Counted from the stretch's first letter, positions 30,920 to 43,822 are shown. The stretch: 64,000 nt of DNA from Breoghania sp. (GCF_030066895.1 NZ_JASJAV010000012.1:1-64000), one strand, 5' to 3'. Notes: a model not told the origin generated them from the letters alone. Numbers and translations are program-made.

Positions 30920-32064
30920 TCAGGTCACGACCTTCTCGAGTACCGGCTCACTGGACGCGATGCGCTCGTAGCCGAAGATGGAGAGGTCGAGGGTTTCATA
31001 CCGTCCTAGAACGATCCATTCCGCCACCGCGCGCCCCACGCCGGGCGCCTGTTGCAGGCCGGGGCCGGAAAAGCCGTTGGCGAAGATCAGGTTCGTCACC
31101 TCTGGATCGGGGCCGATGATCGCGTTCTGGTCGAGCGTGTTGTAGTCGTAATGCCCCGCCCAGGCCGGGCCGCACCGCTTCGAAGGCGGGGACGCGGTAG
31201 GCGAGCGCGGGTCAGATGATTTCCTCAAAAAGCGGCCAGTCGGGATCGAAGTCGTCGTCGCGCGCGCGCCGGTTCGTTTCGGCCGACGGCGACATGCCGC
31301 AAATGAAGGTCTCTCCTTCCGGGCGTACGTAGACGCCGGAGGTGTCGACTATCAGCGGCAGACCTGGCACGGGGCCCTTGCAGCGGAAGGTGAAGATGGA
31401 GCGCTTGCGCGGTTCCAACGGCGGCGACATCGCTCGCCGAGGGGTCGGCGACGTTGATCACCAGCCCGCAGGCGATCGTCTCGCCTGACGCCAGCACGAC
31501 ATGAGTGAGCCGCGATCTGTCGCGCGTCAGATTGACGACCTGTCGGTGAGGATCTCCACGCCGTCTTCCTTGCAGGCCGTCTTCAGCAGCGACAGCAGCA
31601 GGTGGGCGTCGAAGCAGCCTTCTCCGGTGCGGCCCCAGGTGGCCGGCCGCGATGCCTTCGATGTTGAGCCAGGGGAAGCGTTCCAGCAGCGCGTGCGGCT
31701 CGTCGAAGACGATATCGGCGCCTTCGGTCGACTGGACTGCGTGGTTCTTCCCCAGGACGGGGCGGCCGGACTCTTCGGCCAGAACCAGATAACCGCTTTC
31801 GGTGAAGTCGATATTGGCTTCACGCCCGAAGCGGTGCTTGAGGTCGCGGAAGAAGTCGCGTCCGAAAAAGGAGAGGCGGATGTTTTCGGGGGTGAATTGC
31901 TGCCAGATGGAGGTGGCGGAAAGCGTCGCCGCCGCACGGGCATAGGCGGGGTCGCGTTCGATGACGGTGACGGTTCCGTCGTATTTCAGATCGCGCTTCA
32001 GAAAATGAGCGATCGGCAGGCCGATGGCGGCCCCGCCGACAATGCAGACGTCGCGTACGAGCAC
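30920..32064 (-). pseudogene. FAD-dependent oxidoreductase (DAO/FOXRED1-like), disrupted
   Basis: The N-terminus MLVRDVCIVGGAAIGLPIAH holds the Rossmann dinucleotide motif, and the C-terminus has NTLDQNAIIGPDPEVTNLIF and ANGFSGPGLQQAPGVGRAVA, the pattern of FOXRED1-like D-amino-acid-oxidase-family enzymes. Lesions are a shift near 31640 (HLG to GRTGEGCFDAHLL), a shift with about 25 bp missing near 31432 (between DPSASDVA and PPLEPRKRSIF), TGA 31212-31214 (FEEII*PALAYRVP, family Trp) and a further shift near 31165. The substrate is unknown. Confidence 0.75.
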
Positions 32065-32129
32065 GGATTGGACCTCCGGAAAGAGCGGTTCGGTCTATTG
32101 TCGTGAAGTTTTCTTGTGCGAACCATTTG

Positions 32130-32999
32130 TCATTTGGGCTTGTGGCGCGTGCGCCATTCCTGGCGCAGGCGGGAAAGGAAATCCTCAAGGCTGTCCTTCA
32201 GCCAGAACCCGAGCCGGGTTGCGCCGGTATCGAGCGCCTTGTCGGTGAGCCAGGCGGGGGGGCGCTGGTAGAAGAGACGGTAGAACAGCAGGATCAGCAG
32301 TCCGTTCAGGCACCAGGCTATCAACGTGTCGGACAGGAAATGCCCGCCGAAGGCGACCCGGTTGAGCGACACCATCGCGCCGATGGTCACCGTCACATAG
32401 ACCGCCGGGCGGCGCCAGGTGAGCGGCAGGGCGAGCGCGAAGGCGACGAGCCAGGCCCCCGACGAACCTTCGCCGGAAACGAACGAACAGTTGGACTGGC
32501 AGTAATCGGTGAAGCGCCAGACCGGCACGTAGGGAAGATCTCCGCCGAATAGGTCGACGTTGTGCGGCCGGGGACGGCCAGAGACGGCTTTCAGGATGCC
32601 GTTGGCCATCAGTCCCGGGCCGAGCGTCAGGGTGATCAGCAGGAAGAGCGGCCCGCGCAAGGGAACAAGCGGCGGGCGTTCGGACAGGACCAGCTTCAGG
32701 AAGATGACGAGGCCGGAGCCTATTGCGATCAGCCAGACGAACATGGGGCCGAGACTGCGCAGGCGCTGCAGAAAGTCGCTGTGGCGCGCGGTAAAGCCGC
32801 CGAGATCTGCGTGGTGATAGAGGCCCGAGGCCCACAGATCAATGCCGGGGAAGATCAGGAACAGGGCGGAGATGATCGCCGTCGTCCACAGCAAACCCGG
32901 CAGGGGATGGTTCCAGCCGGCGCGCAGAATCCGCCCCACGCCGCGATAAAGCGATCGCGTCAGACGCAGAAGGAGATTTTCGGGCGGCGTATCAGACAT
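32130..32999 (-). CDS. PAP2-family membrane phosphatase (LpxE-like)
   Basis: Intact membrane protein of about 289 residues from ATG 32997-32999 (MSDTPPENLLLRL). It has the three-part lipid phosphatase signature KAVSGRPRPHN, CSFVSGEGSSGAW and SLNRVAFGGHFLSDT. Six hydrophobic segments surround these motifs. The sequence is closest to phosphatases that act on lipid A 1-phosphate or phosphatidylglycerophosphate/undecaprenyl-PP; the exact substrate cannot be told. An upstream in-frame ATG at 33060 exists but lies in the divergent promoter region. Confidence 0.85.
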   Translation of the reverse strand: MSDTPPENLLLRLTRSLYRGVGRILRAGWNHPLPGLLWTTAIISALFLIFPGIDLWASGLYHHADLGGFTARHSDFLQRLRSLGPMFVWLIAIGSGLVIFLKLVLSERPPLVPLRGPLFLLITLTLGPGLMANGILKAVSGRPRPHNVDLFGGDLPYVPVWRFTDYCQSNCSFVSGEGSSGAWLVAFALALPLTWRRPAVYVTVTIGAMVSLNRVAFGGHFLSDTLIAWCLNGLLILLFYRLFYQRPPAWLTDKALDTGATRLGFWLKDSLEDFLSRLRQEWRTRHKPK

Positions 33000-33157
33000 G
33001 AACGTTCCGGCGGTTGGTGGGTTAGATCGGCTCAGTGAATACATGTTCGCGTTCCGACGCAAGCGTTCTTGGCGTGCGGTCGCGATCGGCCTCTCAGGCT
33101 GGACCGGACGAACAGCGGATGGAATAGTCGCACTGAACTTACTCAGGGAGATCGTTC

Positions 33158-33754
33158 ATGGCACTCGCCTTCTGGTACGAATTCGCCTCCACCTACAGTT
33201 ATCTTGCCGCCATGCGGGTTGAGGAGGAGGGACGAAGCCGCGGGATCGAGGTCGAGTGGCGGCCGTTTCTGCTGGGCCCGATCTTCAAGCGGCAAGGGTG
33301 GGAGAGTTCTCCGTTCGAGGTCTATCCGCTCAAGGGCCTCTACATGTGGCGCGACGTGGAGCGGCAGTGCGAGCGCTACGGTCTGCCGTTCATGCGGCCG
33401 GAGGACTTTCCGCAAAACGGGCTTCTGGCAGCCAGGCTCGCCTTCATCGGGTGCGCGGAGGGATGGACGCCCGCCTTTTCGAGCGCCGTCTACCAGGCGG
33501 AATTCGGCGAAGGGCAGGACATTTCCCGGCCCGAATTGCTGGCGGGCATCCTGATCGATCTGGTGCTCGATGCGGATGCGCTGTTCGCGCGCGCCGGATC
33601 GGCGGAGGTCAAGGCGGCGTTCAAGGCGCAAGGGGCGGAGGTGGAGCGGTGCGGCCTGTTCGGTACGCCGAGTTTTGTCGCCTCCGACGGCGAATTTTTC
33701 TGGGGGGACGATCGGATGGAGCAGGCTTTCGAGTGGGAAGCGCGGCTCGGGTAG
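33158..33754 (+). CDS. 2-hydroxychromene-2-carboxylate isomerase family (DsbA/kappa-GST fold)
   Basis: Intact 198-residue protein beginning MALAFWYEFASTYSYLAAMR, with the family's N-terminal SxYSY-type glutathione-site segment, EVEWRPFLLGPIFKRQGW, LYMWRDVERQCERYGLPF and the C-terminal GLFGTPSFVASDGEFFWG. HCCA isomerases act in naphthalene breakdown, but chromosomal homologues in alphaproteobacteria usually have no proven aromatic substrate. ATG 33158 follows GGGAG. Divergent from the PAP2 gene. Confidence 0.85.
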   Translation: MALAFWYEFASTYSYLAAMRVEEEGRSRGIEVEWRPFLLGPIFKRQGWESSPFEVYPLKGLYMWRDVERQCERYGLPFMRPEDFPQNGLLAARLAFIGCAEGWTPAFSSAVYQAEFGEGQDISRPELLAGILIDLVLDADALFARAGSAEVKAAFKAQGAEVERCGLFGTPSFVASDGEFFWGDDRMEQAFEWEARLG

Positions 33755-33762
33755 GCGAGGTT

Positions 33763-33814
33763 GCCGTATCCATGTGAGATTGCATCCCCTCACCCTCTCC
33801 CCATGGGAGAGGGG
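33763..33814. repeat. Dispersed repeat, family III
   Basis: GCCGTATCCATGTGAGAT followed by CATCCCCTCACCCTCTCCCC and ATGGGAGAGGGG. The same text appears in inverted orientation at 56734-56800, and a partial copy follows there. The core CTCTCCCCATGGGAGAG is itself palindromic. Confidence 0.75.
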
Positions 33815-33887
33815 ATCTGTTCGTGCCGTGTTGGGCCTTCGGGGCAGTCGTCTTCGGAATGTGGTTCGTGGCACCATCTCTCCCTCG

Positions 33888-34081
33888 TCATCCCCGACTG
33901 GATCGGGGATCCATTGGCGGTGCGACTTTCTGCTGGCCTGAGACCGGTGCGCCGTTCGACGCACGTGATCGGTCCGGATAGTGCGGCGCGAACCGGGCCG
34001 AAGCTGCGCAGGAACCGCGCGCCGGAGCAGGTGCCATACCGAACGGATAGGACAATGGATCCCCGATCAAGTCGGGGATGA
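33888..34081. repeat. Dispersed palindromic element, family I, long-loop copy
   Basis: Arms 33888-33916 (TCATCCCCGACTGGATCGGG...) and 34053-34081 are reverse complements over 29 bp with one mismatch, enclosing about 136 bp of unique DNA that holds no gene. The loop is longer than in the other family I copies. Confidence 0.8.
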
Positions 34082-34129
34082 CGGAGGAGAGTTCGGGAGA
34101 AGGCGCGCGCTTGTCGGCGATTGTTCCTG

Positions 34130-34915
34130 TCAGTTCCCGGCTGTCTGCCCGAGATAGGTCGCGCCGACGATGGGGCCGGGATGGCCGTTGGCATCCCGGC
34201 CCTGGATGAGGATCGCGCAGCCGCGCGCGCCGGACTTCATCAATTCGCCCTTCGGCATCTCGTAGGAAGCGGCCTTGCCCTTCCACATGTCGATCGTCTG
34301 CATGCGGCGCACCACGTTGTGATAGGTGATCTTGCGGCCCCGGTTTTCGCCGCGCCGGATCGTGATCTGACGGGCACGATCGAACAGGACTAGCCAGATG
34401 GTTGCCATCATGCCCGGCGTCCGCCCATCTCCAACGTCGACGGTCAGGGAATCGTTCGTCATGTGGGCGTTGACGTCGACGGGCAGGTCGCCGGAGGTCT
34501 TGACCGCGATGGAAATGGCGCGTTCGTCGGAGCCGATCGCATGGCGGCGACCGTTGATGACGGCTTGCGGGGTGTGGACGGTACGGTTGCCGCGCATAGG
34601 CGCACTGGTGGGCGCTGTTTTCCGGGTTGGCGAGCGTGTCCTTCCAGCCGAGATAACCCCAATAATCGATGGGCAGCGACAGGACGATCAGGTTCGGGTC
34701 CTCGGCAAGCGTGCCGAAGAGACGGCCGGCGGGTGGGCAGGAGGAGCAGCCCTGGCTGGTGAAAAGCTTGACGACCGCCTTGGGATTTGCATCCGCGGAT
34801 CCGGTGAACAGGGCGCAAGGAACAGAAGGCCCGCACACAGGGCGATCGTGCGGCGTGAGATCTTCCTTCTCAAGATGTCGGCGGTCCCGTTCGACGGATT
34901 GGTCCGTTCCAGCAT
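34130..34915 (-). pseudogene. DUF1223 (thioredoxin-like) secreted protein, frameshifts
   Basis: DUF1223 proteins are about 240-residue periplasmic thioredoxin-fold proteins of unknown role. From ATG 34913-34915 the N-terminus MLERTNPSNGTADILRRKIS precedes a signal segment. The redox motif FTSQGCSSCPPAGRLFGTLA and SLPIDYWGYLGWKDTLANPE are clear; relatives have PPADRLF. Shifts lie near 34808 (end of signal segment) and 34597 (AYA to ARGNRTVHTPQAVIN). The C-terminal half to TGA 34130-34132 is open. QRAYA of relatives reads QCAYA here, a C-to-T-type change. Confidence 0.75.
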
Positions 34916-35176
34916 CCTCGTTTCCGTTCCTGACCCATTGTTGGTCCCGTTCGGGACCTGTTCTTGAGATGATTTCGGCTCACTCGCTCCCGCCGTCGCA
35001 TGGGGGCAGGATGGCGGCGACACTAGTCACGGCCCGGATCAATGGAAAGTCACGTTGGGGTGACACGTCCGGTGTCTGCGGTCAACGGTCGCAAAGGGAG
35101 CGGGACGCGCAAGGAACGGGGGCGCAACGGCAGCTGGCCGGGCGCTTTCGCTCCCGACCGCTCCTGTCGGCGAGGG

Positions 35177-35845
35177 TCACTTTTGCGCGAGCACCGCGTC
35201 GATCTTGGGGATTAGGACTTCGCGTAAGGATTTGGGGTTGAGCGGGCCGATGAACTTGTAGCGGATGCGGCCAGTGCGATCGACGACGAAGGTCTCCGGC
35301 ACGCCGTAAACGCCCCAGTCGATCCCGGCCCGACCCTTCTCGTCCACGCCGACGGCGTCATACGGATTGCCGAGCGTGCCCAGGAAGCGCAGGGCATTTT
35401 CCGTCTTGTCCTTGTAGTTCAGACTGACGAGGCGCACCTCGGGCCGTTCCGCCAGCGTTTCCAGAACCGGGTGTTCTTCCCGGCAGGGCACGCACCAGGA
35501 GGCGAAGATGCTGACGACCGTCACCTGATCCTTCAGGGCGGGACCGGTGCCGTTGTCGCCGATCAGATCGGCGGTGGAAATGCCCGGTACCTGTTTGCCG
35601 TCGCGCTTGAGACCTGCCAGTTCCGGCAGGTCGAACTGCGGCGCGGGCCGATTGATCAGAGCGGAGGGGATCTCGTTTGGGGCGCGGCCAACCTTCAACT
35701 GCATCAGGAACAGCGCGGCAAGCGCTGCAAAGATGATCAGCGGCAGCAGAACGAGGACCGGAACGCGACGGAGCTTTGCCGTCTCCGGCACGCCTTTGGT
35801 CTGCGGCGTCTCGGTTGCGTTGTCCTTCGACGACGTATCGTTCAT
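35177..35845 (-). CDS. ccmG: Cytochrome c maturation thiol:disulfide protein CcmG/DsbE
   Basis: Intact 222-residue membrane-anchored thioredoxin-like protein. One N-terminal membrane segment (VLVLLPLIIFAALAALFL) is followed by the redox motif VVSIFASWCVPCREEHPVLE and the cis-Pro loop region GVYGVPETFVVDRTGRIRYK. It reduces apocytochrome c heme-site cysteines (directly or via CcmH). Its start overlaps the ccmD stop by ATGA (35842-35845). Last gene of the ccmABCDG operon. Confidence 0.95.
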   Translation of the reverse strand: MNDTSSKDNATETPQTKGVPETAKLRRVPVLVLLPLIIFAALAALFLMQLKVGRAPNEIPSALINRPAPQFDLPELAGLKRDGKQVPGISTADLIGDNGTGPALKDQVTVVSIFASWCVPCREEHPVLETLAERPEVRLVSLNYKDKTENALRFLGTLGNPYDAVGVDEKGRAGIDWGVYGVPETFVVDRTGRIRYKFIGPLNPKSLREVLIPKIDAVLAQK

Positions 35846-36024
35846 GCCTTGGGATCCTTTGCGGCCGACCGGCGGCGCAGTCTGCGCGCTTCAAGCTCGG
35901 CCAACAGGGATTTCTGGTGGCGGAAATCGTACCGGATCCAGGCGATCAGCCCGCCGATGAGCACGAGCGAGACCGCATAGGATGCCAGGATGAAACCGGG
36001 ATGATTGCCGAGATCTGGCAGCAT
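35842..36024 (-). CDS. ccmD: Heme exporter protein CcmD
   Basis: Intact 60-residue protein with one membrane helix (GFILASYAVSLVLIGGLIAW) followed by a charged cytoplasmic tail (RYDFRHQKSLLAELEARRLR). This size, topology and position between ccmC and ccmG identify CcmD, which helps release holo-CcmE from the CcmABC complex. Both junctions are ATGA overlaps. Confidence 0.93.
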   Translation of the reverse strand: MLPDLGNHPGFILASYAVSLVLIGGLIAWIRYDFRHQKSLLAELEARRLRRRSAAKDPKA

Positions 36025-36842
36025 CAGGACGGAGCCTCCACGGGGGCCTTGTTCGTCTTGGGCGAATGGGCGCTTGCCGTTGCCTGCACCGAGGTTGTTG
36101 CTCTGGCAACGCCCGCCGCACCTGCCGCCTCGTGCTGGCGCAGGGTGCGGATGCGACGCCGCAGGATTTCGCTGCGCATGGCGATGAAATGCAGCGTCAT
36201 GAACAGGAGCGTGAAGGCGAGCGCATTTACGAGCAGCGGGATCAGTATGGACGGCGGCATGGACGGGCCGTCCATGCGCACGACAGATGCGGGCTGGTGC
36301 AGCGTGTTCCACCAGTTCACGGAGAACTTGATGATCGGGATGTTGATGTAGCCGACCAGGGTCAGCACGGCGACCGCCTTGCCCGCGCGGATCGGGTCTT
36401 CGATTGTGCGCCACAGGGCGATTATGCCGAGATACATGATGAACAGCACCAGCACCGAGGTGAGGCGCGCATCCCACACCCACCAGGTGCCCCACATGGG
36501 CTTGCCCCACAGCGAGCCGGTGACCAGGCACAGGAAGGTGAAGGCCGCGCCGATGGGGGCTGCGGCCTTTGCGGAGACGTCGGACAGCGGGTGCTTCCAG
36601 ACGAGCGTGCCGAACGAGGCGATCGCCATCACCGTGTAGGCGAACATGGAGAGCCAGGCGAAGGGCACGTGGATGTACATGATCTTGACCGTCGCGCCCT
36701 GCTGATAATCCTCGGGCGAGACGTAGAGGGCGAGATAGAGCCCGATCGCCATGGAGACGACGGTTGCGCCCACGAGCCAGGGCAGCAGCCGGTCGGTCAG
36801 GCGCATGAAACGGGTCGGGTTAGCCAGATCGATGATTGCCAT
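36024..36842 (-). CDS. ccmC: Heme exporter / heme-handling protein CcmC
   Basis: Intact 272-residue, six-helix inner-membrane protein. The heme-binding WWD motif reads GTWWVWDARLTSVLVLFIMY, with periplasmic histidines nearby in YIHVPFAWLS and NTLHQPASVV. CcmC loads heme onto CcmE. The C-terminal 45 residues are Ala/Thr-rich and longer than in E. coli. The upstream gap to ccmB is about 70 bp. Confidence 0.96.
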   Translation of the reverse strand: MAIIDLANPTRFMRLTDRLLPWLVGATVVSMAIGLYLALYVSPEDYQQGATVKIMYIHVPFAWLSMFAYTVMAIASFGTLVWKHPLSDVSAKAAAPIGAAFTFLCLVTGSLWGKPMWGTWWVWDARLTSVLVLFIMYLGIIALWRTIEDPIRAGKAVAVLTLVGYINIPIIKFSVNWWNTLHQPASVVRMDGPSMPPSILIPLLVNALAFTLLFMTLHFIAMRSEILRRRIRTLRQHEAAGAAGVARATTSVQATASAHSPKTNKAPVEAPS

Positions 36843-36911
36843 GGAATTGTTCTAATCCCGCATCGTTACGGCATCAATGCGGCGATGTGCGAAAGAGGGC
36901 CATGAGATTGG

Positions 36912-37580
36912 TCAATCGGACGCAAAACGCAGCGCGGTTGCAGCCGCATAGGGCTCGACGACGGCGGAAATCAGCGTCAGCGCGCAGAGAATCGCAAAGG
37001 GCGTTGTGAAGGGTAAAGTCAGGTTCAGCGCGGCGTTGGAGGCGCTGACGCCGAAAATCAGCACCGGAATCGTCAGCGGCAGAACGAGGATGGCGAGGAG
37101 CAAACCTCCGCGACGTAAAGACACGGTCAGCGCGGCGCCGATCGCGCCGATCAGGGTCAGTGCCGGGGTGCCTGCGACAAGCGTCACCGTCAGCGCGGCG
37201 GTGGCGATCGGGTCCATGTTCAGGAAAAGCGCGAAGACGGGGGCGGATATGACCAGCGGCAGGCCGCTCGCCGCCCAGTGCGCCAGGCATTTGACGAAGA
37301 CGACCAGCTCCAGCGGCGTCTCCCCCATCAGCAGGAGATCGAGCGAGCCGTCGTCGCGGTCGGCCTGAAAGAGGCGGTCGAGCCCCAACAGCGAGGCAAG
37401 CAACGCGCCGATCCACAGGATCGCCGGGCCGATGCGCGACAGAAGATTGAGATCGGGGCCGATGCCGAAGGGCACGACGACGATCACGCACAGAAAGAAC
37501 AGAACGCCCATCCAGACGCCGCCGCCGATGCGAATCGCCAGCTGCATCTCGCGCACGAAAAGGGAGGTAAGGGCCCTCAT
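36912..37580 (-). CDS. ccmB: Heme exporter permease CcmB
   Basis: Intact 222-residue permease subunit of the CcmAB ABC complex with six membrane segments. Family blocks are LTSLFVREMQLAIRIGGGVW, FQADRDDGSLDLLLMGETPL, LEPVVFVK-like LELVVFVKCLAHW and RRGGLLLAILVLPLTIPVLI. The ATG at 37578-37580 overlaps the ccmA stop by ATGA. Confidence 0.95.
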   Translation of the reverse strand: MRALTSLFVREMQLAIRIGGGVWMGVLFFLCVIVVVPFGIGPDLNLLSRIGPAILWIGALLASLLGLDRLFQADRDDGSLDLLLMGETPLELVVFVKCLAHWAASGLPLVISAPVFALFLNMDPIATAALTVTLVAGTPALTLIGAIGAALTVSLRRGGLLLAILVLPLTIPVLIFGVSASNAALNLTLPFTTPFAILCALTLISAVVEPYAAATALRFASD

Positions 37581-38191
37581 GCCGTGACCTCCGCCGTCTG
37601 GAACCGCAGGTGACGGGCCGGGGAAACGGGCAGGTCCTGATGGGTGGTGGCGACGATCAGTCCGCCGTCGGCCAGATGGGCGTGCATCAGCTCAAGAAGC
37701 TTTTCCTCCGAGGCCGCATCGAGCGCGGAGGTCGGCTCATCGAGCAGCCAGACCGGGCGCCGGGAGACGAGAAGACGGGCAAGAGAGAGGCGACGGCGCT
37801 GGCCCGCGGACAGATATCCGGCGGGCAGGTGGTCGATGAAATCGAGGCCGACGGCAGCGAGCGCCTCATTGACGGTTGCCGCCAGTTCGCCGTTGTATTG
37901 CCGCCAGAAGGCGAGATTTTCGGCGACCGTGAGCGGCGGCTTCAGGGCGTCCGCATGGCCGAAATAGTGGCACTGGGTGGGAACGCTCGTGTCCGCCGCG
38001 CCCCCTTCCAGCAACATCGAGCCGGAGGCTGCGGGCACCAGCCCGGCCAGAACGCGCAGGAGGCTCGACTTGCCGACGCCGTTGGGGCCGGTGATGATCA
38101 GCGCCTCGCCGGTCTCCACCTCGAAAGTGAGATGGTCGAACACACGGCGGCCGCCGCGTTCGCAGGCGAGATTTTCCGCGATCAACTTCAC
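37577..38191 (-). CDS. ccmA: Heme exporter ATPase CcmA
   Basis: Intact 204-residue ABC ATPase: Walker A ITGPNGVGKSSLLR, signature YLSAGQRRRLSLARLL (the CcmA-type LSAGQ), Walker B VWLLDEPTSALD and H-loop VATTHQDLPV. It energises release of holo-CcmE. First gene of the ccmABCDG unit. All motifs are undamaged, in contrast to the ABC ATPases of the metal and peptide transporters in this window. Confidence 0.96.
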   Translation of the reverse strand: MKLIAENLACERGGRRVFDHLTFEVETGEALIITGPNGVGKSSLLRVLAGLVPAASGSMLLEGGAADTSVPTQCHYFGHADALKPPLTVAENLAFWRQYNGELAATVNEALAAVGLDFIDHLPAGYLSAGQRRRLSLARLLVSRRPVWLLDEPTSALDAASEEKLLELMHAHLADGGLIVATTHQDLPVSPARHLRFQTAEVTA

Positions 38192-38345
38192 CGGCAGGCC
38201 CCCCGTCTCGTCAGAGCATGGTCTCGTTGCTCAGGCGATTTGCCTGAACGGAAAGTGCTCCAGGTCGCCGAGGCACTTACGCCGGTTTTGCGGTTGTAAT
38301 CAAGACTGAAGACGCGGACGGGGCGTCAATCGGGGCAAACGAAAA

Positions 38346-38373
38346 CGGCCTGCGAGGAGAAAATCGCAGGCCG
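38346..38373 (-). terminator. Rho-independent terminator after the chemoreceptor gene
   Basis: CGGCCTGCGA (38346-38355) and TCGCAGGCCG (38364-38373) form a perfect 10-bp stem with an 8-nt loop. Read on the minus strand the stem is followed by TTTTCGTTT, so it ends transcripts coming from the chemoreceptor gene. Confidence 0.8.
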
Positions 38374-38457
38374 CACGGCTTGTGGGACGCCTTGTGTGAC
38401 GTAACGCATCACCCCTTGGATAACCGGTTCGGGCGCCGGTGCCGGGGCCGCGTTTCG

Positions 38458-40193
38458 TCAGGCGGCGCGGACGGTGCTTAGGAAGCGGTCCAGCTCCGCC
38501 TGCAGGTTTTCCGCCTGTTCCGATAGGGCATTGGAGGCGGAGAGAACGTCGTCCGCCGCGTCGCTCGATTCCTGGGCCATATCTTCGTCACGGTGGTGAT
38601 GGAATCCGTCACCTCCATCGTGCCGACGGAGGCCTGCTGCACGTTGCGGGCGATCTCCTGGGTGGCGACGGACTGTTCCTCCACGGCGCCGGAAATCGCG
38701 GTCGAGATTTCCGAGATCTGATGGATGGTCTCCGCGATGCTGTTGATGGCTGTCGCGGAATCGGTCGTCGATCCCTGGATCTCGGACACTTGCGTGGAAA
38801 TCTCCTCGGTCGCCTTGGCGGTCTGGTCGGTACGCTGCTTGACCTCGGCTGCAACGACCGCAAAGCCCTTGCCCGCTTCGCCGGCGCGGGCCGCCTCGAT
38901 GGTGGCGTTGAGCGGCAGCAGGTTGGTCTGTTCGGCGATCTCCTGAATGAGCGAGACCACGTCGCCGATCTTATGGGCAGCGTTGGATAGGTCATCGATC
39001 TTGGTGGCCGCCGAATCCGCGTCGGTCACCGCCTTGCCGGAGATCTTGCTGGAGTTTGTGACCTGGTTGGCGATCTCCTGCACGGAGGTCGTCAATTCCT
39101 CGGTGGCGGCGGCAACGGTCTGCACGTTGCCGGAGGCCTGCTCAGAGGCGGCGGCTGCGGACCCGGAACGGGCAAATGTCTGCTTTGCGTTGTCCGTCAT
39201 GGTCCGCGAGGAGGCCTTCATCTGGCCTGCGGAGGCGGAAAGGGTTTGAGCGATGCTGCCGACGGCAAATTCAAAGTCGTCGGCGAGCTTGTGAAGCATG
39301 CGTTCGCGTTCTGCTTCCGCTTTCGCCTTCTGAGCCGCGGTCTCCTCGCTCATGCGGGCGTTCTGCAGGGATTGCTCGCGGAAGAACTCGGCCGCCTTGG
39401 CCAGAGCCCCAACCTCGTCGGCCCGGTCCGTGTCGGAGATCTCCATGTCGGTGCGTCCCTCCGCCAGGTTCTTGAGGAGGGTGACGACGCCGTTGATGGG
39501 TTTGGCGATGCCGAAGCGGGCGATCCACAGACCGAAGCCGACGCCGAAGAGAATCGCCAGGATCGCCGTAACGATCAGCGTGTCGGCGGCCGACTGGGCC
39601 TCCGAGATCGCTTCCTCGCGCTCGGCGTTCATGTGCTTCGCGGTGTACTGGCTGTAGACCTTGATCGCGCTCGTCACCATGCCCTGGCCCTCAAGGGCCG
39701 ATTGCAGGGTCGCATCGATCCGCGCCTTGTCGTCGGGGGTGTTCTCGACGGTGTCGATCATGGCGTCGATGCGGGTGAAGTAGCTCTTCAGGGCGCTTTC
39801 GACGGCTTGGAGTTGGTTCTGCTGGTCCACGTCGGCGGCGGCGCGCAGTTTCGGCAGGCGACCGAGCATCTCGTCGGCGCGGCGTTTGGCTTCGGCGCGG
39901 AATTCGTCCGCGGCATTGACTGACTGGGCGAGCTGGTAGGTCATGCGGCTGATCGCGATGATGTCGATGCGCAGATCCATTGCCTCGCGGGCGGCCTTTT
40001 CCGTCACGCCGATCCGATCGAAGGTTCGCGTCAGGGCATTCAGGCTGGAATAGGAAACCCAGGCGATTCCGGCCGCGGAAAGGCCCATAATCGTCACGAC
40101 TGCAAGGATCTTGCGGACGATCGTAATGTTCTTCAACAACGCGACGTACTCCTCGGGAGGGTCAGGGCGCTTTCCAGAAGGTCTGAGGACCAT
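38458..40193 (-). pseudogene. Methyl-accepting chemotaxis protein, C-terminal frameshift
   Basis: A transmembrane chemoreceptor of about 575 residues: TM1 [20 protein letters not shown], a helical periplasmic sensor domain, TM2 [24 protein letters not shown] ([20 protein letters not shown]) and the signalling hairpin with tip [20 protein letters not shown]. The tip normally reads [15 protein letters not shown], so Ala is replaced by Pro in a nearly invariant segment. A shift near 38580 moves the last about 40 codons ([20 protein letters not shown] ... TVRAA, TGA 38458-38460) out of frame. The start is ATG 40193 or a TTG at 40139 that sits better behind GAGGAG. No che genes are present here. 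Confidence 0.85.
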
Positions 40194-41085
40194 ATTTCTT
40201 CAATGGGATTATGTATTGTGAATATTAATCAATTATATTTTTGAAACGATGAGAAAAAACGAGTTTTGATGGTGAGAAATGACAATTTTGGAAAATGGAC
40301 GCAAGATTGCGTTGGTCCGATATTTTACGTAGGCAACGTATTTGCGAAATATATTGTAAATCATTGACCTATAAAGGATGCCGCAGAGCGTGAAACGAGG
40401 GGCCGGAGCTTCGGCTCGTCGGACTAATCCAACGCTGAATTCGGCCGGGTTTCAGCGACATGCCGCAGGGAAAATCACCGGAATAAATCGGATAATGGCC
40501 CGCGGACGCGGAATTCGGGTGGGCCGGGTGACGATGCGTGATATTCCGCTTCGGAAGGTGTCCTGTGCGGAATGTGCCCGGAATGCGCATGGTATGTCGG
40601 CCTTGCGTCGCGTCTTCGTCGTTTCAGGGAAGAAGGCGCCGGTGCCGAGGTCGGAGAGATAAAACGGTCCGTGGGGCAATTGGCACGTGATTTTTGTATA
40701 CCATTGTATATAAAGCGCGCCGAACGGACCCGAAGACGGGGTGGACAAATGTATCGTTTGGCTCTTGCCGCACTGGTGCCGTACCGCAAGATTCGTATCA
40801 CCGGCCATCCGGATACGCTCACGGCCATTCTTGCCGGGTGCTTGAAACGGATCGTATCGTCGTTGCGATCGTGATCCCGTCAGATTGCAACGATCTGACC
40901 GGATCAGGATCGATGGGTTGGGTTTGAAGCGTCTGCCTGTCCCTCGGACGTGATCGTCCGGGCGACAAGTGCTCCAATACCTGCCGTCGGTCCGGCCACC
41001 GATCTGGTGGGAGCCGGGTCGTCAACAGGATGCTCTGCCGTCGGCGAATGGCGGAACGTTCTTGAATGAAAGGGGATCGCCAGCC
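40194..41085. other. Long intergenic region between the chemoreceptor and aconitase genes
   Basis: About 890 bp with an AT-rich left part (40194-40380) and several frames of 80-118 codons on both strands, none with recognisable similarity, credible composition or a ribosome-binding site. TTGTATACCATTGTATATAAAG near 40694-40715 is a possible AT-rich regulatory or promoter segment for acnA. A palindrome or known repeat family is not evident. The size is unusual for this gene-dense region and it may hold the remains of a lost gene. Confidence 0.4.
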
Positions 41086-43758
<2,673 letters not shown>

Positions 43759-43795
43759 GGGCCCCAGGTTTTTCGCCAGTTTGTGAGATGACATG

Positions 43796-43822
43796 GGCCG
43801 CCCCAATGGGGCGGTCTTTTTT
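43796..43822 (+). terminator. Rho-independent terminator of acnA
   Basis: GGCCGCCCC (43796-43804), AAT loop, GGGGCGGTC (43808-43816) and six Ts (43817-43822), 38 bp after the acnA stop. One G-T wobble in the stem. A textbook terminator. Confidence 0.92.
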
